The notes: generated by a model not told the origin, from the sequence alone. Positions 1 to 5,338 are shown, numbered from the stretch's first letter. The stretch is 7,919 bases of DNA from an uncultured Lachnospiraceae bacterium (GCA_910587295.1 CAJULP010000090.1:1-7919); one strand, 5' to 3'. Numbers and translations are program-made.

Positions 1-282
1 AAACCCTGCTTCTGAAATATGGATGGAAATGCTCTCCGACATACGGGTCGGGTGCATGGGAATCTGTGAAATCTTTTCATGGATATACTGCTTATACTCA
101 TCCATTGTCATGTCCTTTGTTGAAACAGCCCCCGCCTTTCCCGTTTCTGATACATTCTGGCTTTTTTCCGCCACCCTGTCACAAAAAGACGGGCTTTCAG
201 CCTTGCCGCCCTTTGCTTCATTGTTTTTCAAGAAATTGCTGTACGTTCTTGTCATGTAGTTTACATTGATCGTGTTATTCAT
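1..282 (-). CDS. Small uncharacterised protein, 3' end beyond the window
   Basis: This partial reading frame has 94 codons visible and runs off the left edge. Its ATG lies inside the end of the kinase gene as ATGAATAA, an 8-bp overlap, and is preceded by AAAGGAG with a spacer of about 6 nt. This is a strong sign of translational coupling with the kinase. The visible protein starts MNNTINVNYMTRTYSNF, continues through a polar, low-complexity stretch, then has a more conserved-looking segment, MDEYKQYIHEKISQIP, followed by MHPTRMSESISIHISEAGF. There is no signal peptide or membrane segment in the visible part. I recall this style of hypothetical protein from Lachnospiraceae, but I know no function and assign none. 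Its position as third gene after a LytTR regulator and a GHKL kinase suggests co-expression with them. Confidence is high that it is a gene and low as to what it does. Confidence 0.8.
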   Translation of the reverse strand, partial: MNNTINVNYMTRTYSNFLKNNEAKGGKAESPSFCDRVAEKSQNVSETGKAGAVSTKDMTMDEYKQYIHEKISQIPMHPTRMSESISIHISEAGF

Positions 283-1669
283 GGTTGCTCCTTTCCTGTA
301 ACAGCACTGTTACGCTGAACTCGTTTTTCTTAACTTTAATATCTACATTTCCCAGGTATTTCGCCGCCTCACGCCTGACATTCGATAAACCTATGCCATG
401 CAGCGGGGCCGGGCCTCCCGGTACATCCGGCGCTTTCGTGGAAACCGGAAGATTCGTGCTTTTATCAAATACCACCTCCCCCTCAAAGGAATTCTTTACA
501 GATATGAGAAAAAATCTGTTTTTCCTGCTGCCGGAAAGGGAGATATATCTTTCCCCCGACGTCATCCTCCCACAGGCTTCCAGCGCATTCTGCAGCAGGT
601 TGTTTACAATGATCGCAATGTCATACGCATTATACCTGTCCGATGCCGGGTACACGAAATCAGACCTGAACCGTATGCCCATCCTTTCTGCGGCTTTCTG
701 CTTGTCATTCACGATCACATCTGTAACAGCGTTCCCTGTCCTGACAGACATCTCAAACGCATCCATGCTCTCGTCCATCCTGGCAATATACTGTTCCATT
801 TCCTCATAACTGCCGCTCCCCGCCAGTCCCTTTATGTTTGTGAGATGGTTTTTCATCTCATGCTTCATCCGGCGTATCCCGTCATAGAACTGCTCCACTT
901 CCCCTATCCGTTCCCTTATGGCCGCAAGCTGCTGCTGTTCCACGAAATACTTCTTTTTCTCCTCCTGCAGCCCTACCATCTCCTGCCATGACGCCACCGT
1001 CACCACCATGCCTGCATAAAACAGGACTGCTATCAGCGGCACCAGCCCGATAAATGCAGGGTACTGACCATAAAGCGAGAAAACCACATTTTCCTTAACA
1101 GTAAAGAGCAGGCGGAAAATGATATTCTCAAACAGAATGCCCACAACTGGCGTCAGACATAGATAGCATAGTTCTTTTGTATGCAGTTCCGGCGGCCCCT
1201 TCTCCAGTTTTTTACTTAAGAACAGCAGCATGGCAAGCAGCAGTATGATCCTCAATACCATGAATGCAGAATACCCTGCCGCGACATTACGGTATATCAT
1301 ATTTTCATTGTCCAGCCCCTGCACGATTTTCCCATTGAAAAGATAATACAGGCTTTCCGTTATCAGCCTGCCCATATCCCTGGTGCAAAAGAACAGTATG
1401 CCATACAAAAAAACCTGTTTTCTTTCCATGCACAGCCATCTGCCGCCTGCCATCAACAGGAGGATCACGATCACCATGCACAGCCAGCCTGAAACAGAAA
1501 ACGCTTCCCCCATCAAATACACCATCCCATAGGCCAGAAAAACTGCAATATTTTTTTGCATCCTATTTTTGCGTCCTGCCGTATATGGGCGGAAAAAGAC
1601 AGCCATACAGAACGCACATAAAACCGTTTCACCCCCTGACGCTATATGCTGAAACAGCATAAAACCCAT
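275..1669 (-). CDS. AgrC/ComD-like sensor histidine kinase (HPK10, GHKL ATPase)
   Basis: This 464-residue membrane kinase phosphorylates the response regulator encoded just upstream. The N-terminal half has about six or seven hydrophobic segments, within roughly residues 14-28, 40-55, 62-75, 85-100, 130-152, 172-190 and 205-228. This is the layout of peptide-sensing kinases of the AgrC class. A short coiled linker, rich in E, K and Q (about 235-260), leads to the phosphoacceptor box MKHEMKNHL, with His270 as the likely phosphorylated residue. The ATP-binding domain follows, with the N box NNLLQNALEA (about 356-365) and the G box HGIGLSNV (about 424-431). The start is set at the ATG at 1669, after the regulator's stop. 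An in-frame TTG at 1678 sits about 10 nt after a run of six G and is a real alternative. Longer starts inside the regulator gene are unlikely. The 3' end overlaps the next gene by 8 bp. The signal sensed cannot be read from the sequence. Confidence 0.93.
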   Translation of the reverse strand: MGFMLFQHIASGGETVLCAFCMAVFFRPYTAGRKNRMQKNIAVFLAYGMVYLMGEAFSVSGWLCMVIVILLLMAGGRWLCMERKQVFLYGILFFCTRDMGRLITESLYYLFNGKIVQGLDNENMIYRNVAAGYSAFMVLRIILLLAMLLFLSKKLEKGPPELHTKELCYLCLTPVVGILFENIIFRLLFTVKENVVFSLYGQYPAFIGLVPLIAVLFYAGMVVTVASWQEMVGLQEEKKKYFVEQQQLAAIRERIGEVEQFYDGIRRMKHEMKNHLTNIKGLAGSGSYEEMEQYIARMDESMDAFEMSVRTGNAVTDVIVNDKQKAAERMGIRFRSDFVYPASDRYNAYDIAIIVNNLLQNALEACGRMTSGERYISLSGSRKNRFFLISVKNSFEGEVVFDKSTNLPVSTKAPDVPGGPAPLHGIGLSNVRREAAKYLGNVDIKVKKNEFSVTVLLQERSNHE

Positions 1670-1694
1670 TTCGCTCAAATTTTCTTTTCCCCCC

Positions 1695-2408
1695 TTACTG
1701 CACAAATTGAAGGTATGCCGCCGCAAAGTCCTCATATCTTTTTGAAAGGGGCAGGCTGATGCCACCAGTCAGCGTCACCTCTGTTTTGTCATACCCCTCG
1801 ACATAGGCGAGGTTGACGAGATACCCCCTGTGTATCCGGAAAAACTGCCCCTGCAGTTCTTCCTCCAGCCTGCCGATCTTCTCATAATATTCCAGTTCCC
1901 CATCTTTGAGGTACAGCACCACCTTATGGTTACGGCTCTCAATATAACAAATGCTATGAATTGGTACAGCCCTGCTTTCACACCCATACTGGATGACCAG
2001 CGTTTTCTTTTTCTGTTCCGCCTCAAATATGATCTGCGCCGCCGCCCGGTCAAAAACCTCGGCAAATCTCTGTTCGTCAATAGGTTTCAGGAGATATTGG
2101 AATGCCCCCACGTCAAAAGCGTCATACACATACTTTTCGTATCCCGTGACAAAAATAATGACCGGCTGCCTCTCCAGTTCCATGCCCCTTATCCGCCTTG
2201 CCAGTTCCATCCCGTCCATACCGGATGCCGCTCCATCCAGCTCTATATCTAAGAACAGCAGGTCATACTCCGTTTGATCCAGCAAATATTCGTCCGCAGA
2301 CGCATACTCTGCAATTTCACACTCCGCCCCCTGTTTCCTGACCAGAGAGGATAAGTAAGCCCTTATATTCTTTTCATCATCACAGATCGCAATTTTTATA
2401 AAATCCAC
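1695..2408 (-). CDS. LytTR-family response regulator (REC + LytTR)
   Basis: This 237-residue DNA-binding regulator is the partner of the adjacent kinase. The receiver domain (about 4-125) has the acidic pair D10/D11 in ICDDE, the phosphoacceptor D54 in LFLDIEL, T88 in FVTGYEKY and K108 in LLKPID. The C-terminal LytTR domain (about 135-237) has the typical segments CYIESRNHKVVLY and FFRIHRGYLVNLAYV. Family members bind pairs of 9-bp direct repeats about two helical turns apart, and such a pair lies upstream of this gene. The given start is a GTG at 2408 with a GGAGGAG that runs almost into it. The family usually begins M-K-I-A-x-C-D-D, which would place the start three codons later, at an ATA. 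The start is therefore uncertain by three residues. The kinase gene begins about 25 nt after its stop, so the two form one operon. The gene looks intact. Confidence 0.95.
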   Translation of the reverse strand: MDFIKIAICDDEKNIRAYLSSLVRKQGAECEIAEYASADEYLLDQTEYDLLFLDIELDGAASGMDGMELARRIRGMELERQPVIIFVTGYEKYVYDAFDVGAFQYLLKPIDEQRFAEVFDRAAAQIIFEAEQKKKTLVIQYGCESRAVPIHSICYIESRNHKVVLYLKDGELEYYEKIGRLEEELQGQFFRIHRGYLVNLAYVEGYDKTEVTLTGGISLPLSKRYEDFAAAYLQFVQ

Positions 2409-2426
2409 CTCCTCCGGCTCTCACTT

Positions 2427-2457
2427 TTTATATCGTAAAAAACGGGAAATAGTCTAA
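2427..2457 (-). promoter_or_regulatory. Candidate promoter of the regulator-kinase operon
   Basis: Read on the minus strand, TTAGAC (2457-2452) and TATAAA (2432-2427) are separated by 19 bp, and the -10 lies about 19 bp before the start codon. The -35 is weak and the spacer long, as is usual for promoters that need an activator. The -10 has the same GATATAA context as the promoter of the relic regulator gene at 5109-5138, which supports both calls. Confidence 0.5.
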
Positions 2458-2461
2458 CGCC

Positions 2462-2494
2462 GATAGCGTGAATAGCGGATTTGACAGCGTGAAT
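2462..2494 (-). promoter_or_regulatory. Candidate LytTR operator: two direct repeats, 21-bp period
   Basis: The 9-bp word ATTCACGCT (minus strand) occurs twice, at 2494-2486 and 2473-2465, exactly 21 bp apart, or 11 matches of 12 if extended on one side. It lies just upstream of the candidate -35 box. LytTR regulators such as AgrA, ComE and VirR bind 9-bp direct repeats with a spacer of about 12 bp, which is the geometry seen here. The inference is autoregulation by the adjacent regulator. Confidence 0.6.
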
Positions 2495-2566
2495 TCTTTT
2501 CCTCCCATCACCCCAAAACGCCAAATGCAATTTCGCCATTCGTCCGATATGGGGGAAACGCAAACC

Positions 2567-2716
2567 GCCGTGTAAGCATATTACCTCTTATTTCGCCGCT
2601 TTCCAAGTAATTTCCGTTATCAGGCCGCCTTGCCTGCCTGGGAAAAAAGCAGACCGCCGCATATGGTAGATGAAGGCCATTGTGCGGCAGTTTGTCTTTT
2701 GTATGGTTCCTTTCTT
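2567..2716. repeat. Diverged ~150-bp direct repeat, copy 1 (holds a terminator)
   Basis: This stretch begins GCCGTGTAAGCATATTACCT and matches the stretch at 5201-5338 along its length, with a 12-bp gap and scattered substitutions. It lies on the upstream side of the intact LytTR regulator gene, just as copy 2 lies upstream of the relic regulator gene. With the promoter and operator, it fills the 337-bp interval between the regulator and the broken peptidase. I see no convincing small gene in that interval. The position of the copies points to duplication of a whole intergenic-regulator unit rather than a free-standing mobile repeat. Confidence 0.85.
2643..2691 (-). terminator. Rho-independent terminator in repeat copy 1
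   Basis: The arms ACCGCCGCA (2653-2661) and TGCGGCAGT (2683-2691) form a stem that, on the minus strand, is fully paired with one G-U pair. A run of six T follows on the minus strand (2648-2643). On the plus strand the same arms have a C-A mismatch but are followed by TTTGTCTTTT, so weak bidirectional action is possible. It would end transcription of the broken peptidase gene and insulate the regulator operon. Confidence 0.75.
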
Positions 2717-2745
2717 ACTGCTCCTTATCCTATGTAACTTAAGGT

Positions 2746-3118
2746 TTATTTCTCTTTGTCATATACCCATATACTTTTAATCTGATTTTCAATCTCACTG
2801 AATGCCCATCTCCTGCCGCTCCTTGCTACACAGTTAGGATCGTTTACCATAAATCCTTCGTTATCATACCCATATATGACAATGTAATGACCGGATATTG
2901 TGAAATCCCCTTTCCCCATAGCACATATGATGATTCCGCCATTATCAAGCACTGCCCTCATATTATTTGCACTTGAGCTTATGGATGAGACTTTAATGCC
3001 ATACAGCTTTGGTAAATCCTCCATCAAGGCCCATGATGTGCCTGCCGGTTCCTTCCACATAATATCCATTTTCCACACTGTATGCGGCGATTTTGTCTGG
3101 AGTGTACGATTCATCTTT
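2746..3118 (-). pseudogene. Broken C39-like cysteine peptidase (C39_2 type), N-terminus lost and frameshifted
   Basis: The intact C-terminal part reads through GTSWALMEDLPKLYGIKV, a glycine-rich turn, SGHYIVIYGYDNEGFMVNDP and a final WAFSEIENQIKSIWVYD. This matches C39-like peptidases: the His in GHYIVI (codon near 2889) and the Asp in VNDP (near 2841) would be the second and third catalytic residues. Upstream, the family-like segment ESYTPDKIAAYSVENGYYVE followed by GTG lies in a different frame. The two frames join at a tandem TGCC-TGCC (3039-3046). Removing one 4-bp unit restores GTGTSWALM, the expected family sequence. The catalytic Cys region and signal peptide, which should lie before DESYTP, are absent: a TAA precedes the frame near 3169, and the sequence changes character near 3119. 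An internal ATG at 3114 opens a wrong-frame start for 122 codons and is probably not meaningful. The full-length protein would have been secreted or membrane-anchored. A terminator follows at 2643-2691. Confidence 0.8.
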
Positions 3119-3147
3119 AGCTTTTGTGTATTCTACTTTTCTGGCGG

Positions 3148-3176
3148 TAGAAATATTCAAAAAGAAAGTTTATAAT
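3148..3176 (+). promoter_or_regulatory. Possible vegetative promoter for the sigma/anti-sigma operon
   Basis: TAGAAA (3148-3153) and a perfect TATAAT (3171-3176) are separated by 17 bp, giving a start site near 3183 and a leader of about 80 nt before the sigma factor gene. The -35 is only 4 of 6. It is one of two promoter candidates in this interval. Confidence 0.4.
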
Positions 3177-3191
3177 TTTGTAAATGTACAG

Positions 3192-3216
3192 GGAATATCA
3201 TTCCTGAAATGTCGTC
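3192..3216 (+). promoter_or_regulatory. Possible ECF-type (autoregulated) promoter
   Basis: GGAAT (3192-3196) and CGTC (3213-3216) are separated by 16 bp. This resembles the -35 GAAC/GGAA and -10 CGTC/CGTA pattern of many ECF sigma promoters, placed upstream of an ECF gene that would be expected to control itself. Both elements are short, so chance occurrence is possible. Confidence 0.35.
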
Positions 3217-3225
3217 TTTATAAGT

Positions 3226-3251
3226 GAAAGCTTTCAAGAACATAATTCTTG
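3226..3251. repeat. Two small inverted repeats in the sigma leader
   Basis: A 10-bp perfect palindrome GAAAGCTTTC (3226-3235) is directly followed by CAAGAA-N5-TTCTTG (3235-3251), ending just before the ribosome binding site GGAGGGGG. They could be an operator or a leader hairpin affecting translation. No family assignment is possible. Confidence 0.35.
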
Positions 3252-3266
3252 CGGAGGGGGATTGAA

Positions 3267-3824
3267 ATGGAGGACTTACAAATCATTAGCTTATATTTTA
3301 AGCGTGATGAAGCTGCAATTTCAGAAACAGCAACGAAATATGGAGCCTTTTGCCACAGGATTGCATTGAACATACTGTCAACAAGTTCCGACGCTGACGA
3401 ATGTGTTAATGATACATATTTGCGGGCTTGGAACTCAATACCACCACAGAAGCCCGACAAACTTGGCGCATGGCTTGGTAAAGTAGTCCGAAATATCGCT
3501 TTTGACCTTTGGAAGAAAAATCACCGCCAAAAACGCTATGCGGGCATGGAGCAGCTTCTAAATGAGTTGGAGGACTGCATACCGTCCCCTGCTACTGTTG
3601 AACACCAAATTGAAGAACAAGAGTTAACCAACATCATAAACACATGGCTTGCGTCATTACCGCAAAATGACCGTATTCTTTTCATGCGTCGTTATTGGAA
3701 TGGTGAAACAGTAAATACACTTGCACAAGAAAGCGGTATGTCCCCGGCAAATATGGCGAAGAAAATGTACCGACTTAGGCAAAATCTAAAATCCAAACTT
3801 GAAAAGGAGGGCTATTCCCTATGA
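3267..3824 (+). CDS. ECF RNA polymerase sigma factor
   Basis: This 185-residue sigma70-family protein directs RNA polymerase to its own set of promoters. The sigma-2 region (about residues 15-85) contains FCHRIALNILSTSSDADECV, then NDTYLRAWNSIPP and the core-binding/-10-recognising stretch AWLGKVVRNIAFDLWKK. The sigma-4 region (about 125-178) contains LASLPQNDRILFMRRYW and a helix-turn-helix, TVNTLAQESGMSPANMAKKM, that reads the -35. There is no region 1 or 3, and the length is normal for ECF factors. The start is the ATG at 3267, six nt after GGAGGGGG. A TTG at 3249 would only add six residues with no binding site. The stop overlaps the next start as ATGA, so translation is coupled to the probable anti-sigma gene. 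Base composition looks more A+T-rich than the flanking genes, and the strand is opposite to them, which fits acquisition by transfer. Confidence 0.93.
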   Translation: MEDLQIISLYFKRDEAAISETATKYGAFCHRIALNILSTSSDADECVNDTYLRAWNSIPPQKPDKLGAWLGKVVRNIAFDLWKKNHRQKRYAGMEQLLNELEDCIPSPATVEHQIEEQELTNIINTWLASLPQNDRILFMRRYWNGETVNTLAQESGMSPANMAKKMYRLRQNLKSKLEKEGYSL

Positions 3825-4561
3825 AAGAAAAGGAAATCTCAAAGCTGTATAACAGCATTACGAATGTCGATAATCAGTTTATTGAGGAAGCTCAAACAAA
3901 GACGAAGAAAAAGAATGGTTGGCTCAAATGGGCGGCTATGGCGGCTTGCTTATGCGTAGCTTTGGTAGCCGGAGTGCTTTTCAAAATTTCTGTTCCAGAC
4001 GTTATCATTGCGCCGGGCTTTTTGACAATCACAGTGTATGCCGCTTCATCAGATGAAGAAATAACCATGCAGGAAGGTATAGGGTTGCCAACAGATTATA
4101 AGTGGAGCCTTGCTATGAGCAGCCGACCGGGACTTCCATTAAAACTATCCGTTACGGAATACGACGATTTAAGTTTTGAAGTATCAGTTGATGGCGGGAC
4201 ATTGCTTCTTTGGGAGGGCAACAAAATAACATATTTAGGCTCATCGTTCAACACTAGAAATGATACTACTGTATATTGGACTAACCTATCTCGAACAGGC
4301 GAGAGCGATTTTGAACGGTATATGGGAACTACGGCATATATCAATATCATAATTCACGAAGGAGAAAACATTGTTGGATATGCTGTTGTTGAAATATACA
4401 CAAATGACCTTGAAAATGAACCTGCACAGACTTACTCTGCCAAGTTGCTCAAGTCAGTATCTTTCCCAAAAGCTAATGGGGAATATCAAAAGATAACCGC
4501 TGAATATGTAGCAACTGAAATGGAACAAATCAAAAGCGAAACACAAGCTGGACAAAGGTAA
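3821..4561 (+). CDS. Probable membrane-anchored anti-sigma factor
   Basis: This 246-residue protein has a short charged cytoplasmic N-terminus (about 1-33) containing SKLYNSITNVDNQFIEEAQ and a lysine-rich KTKKKNGW. One transmembrane segment follows (about 35-54, WAAMAACLCVALVAGVLF). A ~190-residue extracellular domain comes next, rich in polar residues and beta-like segments, with no recognised catalytic motif. The topology, the 4-bp ATGA overlap with the sigma gene and the AAAAGGAGG binding site are typical of an ECF sigma/anti-sigma pair. In such pairs the cytoplasmic part holds the sigma factor and the outer part senses a signal. I do not see a classical zinc-binding HxxxCxxC motif, so it would be of a non-ZAS type. 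The role rests on context and topology rather than on a recognised domain. Confidence 0.75.
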   Translation: MKEKEISKLYNSITNVDNQFIEEAQTKTKKKNGWLKWAAMAACLCVALVAGVLFKISVPDVIIAPGFLTITVYAASSDEEITMQEGIGLPTDYKWSLAMSSRPGLPLKLSVTEYDDLSFEVSVDGGTLLLWEGNKITYLGSSFNTRNDTTVYWTNLSRTGESDFERYMGTTAYINIIIHEGENIVGYAVVEIYTNDLENEPAQTYSAKLLKSVSFPKANGEYQKITAEYVATEMEQIKSETQAGQR

Positions 4562-4611
4562 AACAACTACAATTTATCGAGCAACACCTTAAAATCCAAG
4601 TGCAATTTTAT

Positions 4612-4645
4612 AAGGGCAGCCGACGTTAATTCGACTGTCCTTTTT
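4612..4645 (+). terminator. Terminator-like hairpin after the anti-sigma gene
   Basis: AAGGGCAG (4612-4619) pairs with CTGTCCTT (4635-4642), with one G-U pair, around a 15-nt loop, and a T run TTTTT (4641-4645) follows. It lies about 50 bp after the sigma/anti-sigma operon and would end it. It also sits just upstream of the stub gene at 4673, so it could act there as a leader attenuator. Confidence 0.7.
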
Positions 4646-4672
4646 CTATACCGCAGATAGAAAGGAGCGACA

Positions 4673-4711
4673 ATGACAAGAAAGAAAACACCACAGACCA
4701 TTGAAGAATAA
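4673..4711 (+). pseudogene. 12-codon stub of a truncated gene (resembles DUF3847-type start)
   Basis: An ATG preceded by AAAGGAG (4661-4667) with a 5-nt spacer opens MTRKKTPQTIEE and then meets a TAA at once. A binding site this good before a 12-residue peptide suggests a truncated gene. The TPQTIEE start resembles, from memory, the beginning of the small DUF3847 proteins that accompany mobilisation genes of clostridial integrative elements, which continue as a coiled coil. The downstream sequence belongs, on the other strand, to the tail of an ABC ATPase, so the deletion joint should lie at about 4702-4712. It might instead be a real short leader peptide. Confidence 0.45.
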
Positions 4712-4729
4712 GCTCCTTGCTGTCTTTTG

Positions 4730-5071
4730 TTATTGAAGCGAAGCCATATGATGTATAATCTCGTCATAAAAATCACCCTGATTACCATTCCTGACACATG
4801 GCCGGCCTACTCTTCCTTCATCCAAGAAATATATTTTCTTACAGTAACTTGCAATATGAGGATCATGTGTCACTAATACAACTGCCTTATCCATGCCTTC
4901 CATGTTGATGTCAAGGAACACTATGCTGCATTCCCGTACATATCCCATATCCGCATACAGCTCTTCGCCAGAGCCGTATTCCCTTATCTCAAAATCATGC
5001 CCGCAGGCTTCCAGCAGCGCCCGTAGCGCGCCCCTGTCCTCCCTGCTGTCATCACAGACCGCTATCTTCAT
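4730..5071 (-). pseudogene. Chimeric relic: N-half of a response regulator fused to the C-tail of an ABC ATPase
   Basis: The 113-codon frame starts as a receiver domain: MKIAVCDDSRED with D7/D8, and the phosphoacceptor D54 in IVFLDINMEGMD. At about residue 61 (near 4888) it changes to KAVVLVTHDPHIASYCKKI, then YFLDEGRV and a final FYDEIIHHMASLQ. This is the H-loop (His69) and C-terminal end of a BceA/MacB-like ATPase. The receiver lacks its second half and its output domain, and the ATPase part lacks Walker A, Q-loop, signature and Walker B, so neither activity can remain. The start is an ATG with GAGGG upstream and a good promoter, so the fusion is probably still transcribed. The ATPase tail is not a copy of the intact one at 5340-5969, whose end reads VVTHSKYLANEADEIVQ. 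After the stop, an orphan AAGGAG on the minus strand (4718-4713) suggests a lost downstream permease gene. Confidence 0.85.
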
Positions 5072-5108
5072 CGCATTTCCCTCAATTCTGTGTTTTTCTC
5101 CACTATAA

Positions 5109-5138
5109 ATTATATCGGATTATGGGGTATCCTATCAA
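5109..5138 (-). promoter_or_regulatory. Promoter of the relic regulator gene
   Basis: On the minus strand, TTGATA (5138-5133) and TATAAT (5114-5109) are separated by 18 bp. The start site would be near 5101 and the ATG follows at 5071. This is a stronger promoter than the one before the intact regulator, and shares its GATATAA context around the -10. Confidence 0.65.
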
Positions 5139-5143
5139 ATCCC

Positions 5144-5174
5144 ATTGCACGAAACTCCCATAAATTGCACGAAA
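5144..5174 (-). promoter_or_regulatory. Candidate LytTR operator: two 11-bp direct repeats, 20-bp period
   Basis: TTTCGTGCAAT (minus strand) occurs twice and exactly, at 5174-5164 and 5154-5144, with a 20-bp period. The nearer copy ends 5 bp before the -35 box. Position and period fit activation by a LytTR regulator. The word resembles the pair at 2465-2494, sharing TTC-purine-pyrimidine-GC, but is not identical, so the sites may have diverged along with the regulators. Confidence 0.65.
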
Positions 5175-5200
5175 TGACTATAAGCGCACAGCCCATACTG

Positions 5201-5338
5201 GCCGTGTAAGCATATTACCTCTTATTTCCCCGCTTTCCAAATCAGGCCGCCCGGCCTGCCTGCGGAAAAGGCAGACCGCCGCATATGGCGGATGAAGGCC
5301 ATAGTGCGGCGGTTTGTCTTTTGTAGGATTCCTTCATT
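5201..5338. repeat. Diverged direct repeat, copy 2 (holds a terminator)
   Basis: This stretch matches 2567-2716: both begin GCCGTGTAAGCATATTACCT and both end with the large hairpin and a TTTGTCTTTTGTA tail. It lacks 12 bp present in copy 1. It lies between the end of the ABC operon and the operator of the relic regulator gene, so both copies have the same place in a gene-terminator-operator-promoter-regulator order. Confidence 0.85.
5265..5313 (-). terminator. Terminator of the ABC transporter operon
   Basis: ACCGCCGCA (5275-5283) pairs with TGCGGCGGT (5305-5313), and the stem continues inward as TATGGC/GCCATA around an 8-nt loop with one bulged base. On the minus strand it is followed by CTGCCTTTT. 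It lies about 27 bp after the ATPase stop. A second, smaller hairpin, CAGGCC-GGGC-GGCCTG (minus strand), follows it. Confidence 0.75.

Noticed and set aside
285..991. Long plus-strand open frames over the kinase gene
   Set aside because: They lie antisense to a kinase with all its motifs, have no binding sites, and their translations resemble no protein family.
1670..1765. Longer kinase N-terminus starting inside the regulator gene
   Set aside because: It would overlap the regulator's coding end by 71 bp with no ribosome binding site, and the added residues are not family-like.
2410..2553. A 47-codon minus-strand frame (MAKLHLAFWG...) in the regulator leader, considered as a signal peptide precursor
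   Set aside because: It has no convincing ribosome binding site, runs through the promoter and operator, and shows no leader or cleavage features.
4567..4797. Minus-strand hydrophobic frame of 76 codons
   Set aside because: It runs through the terminator and across the proposed deletion joint, lacks a binding site, and overlaps the ABC tail in another frame.
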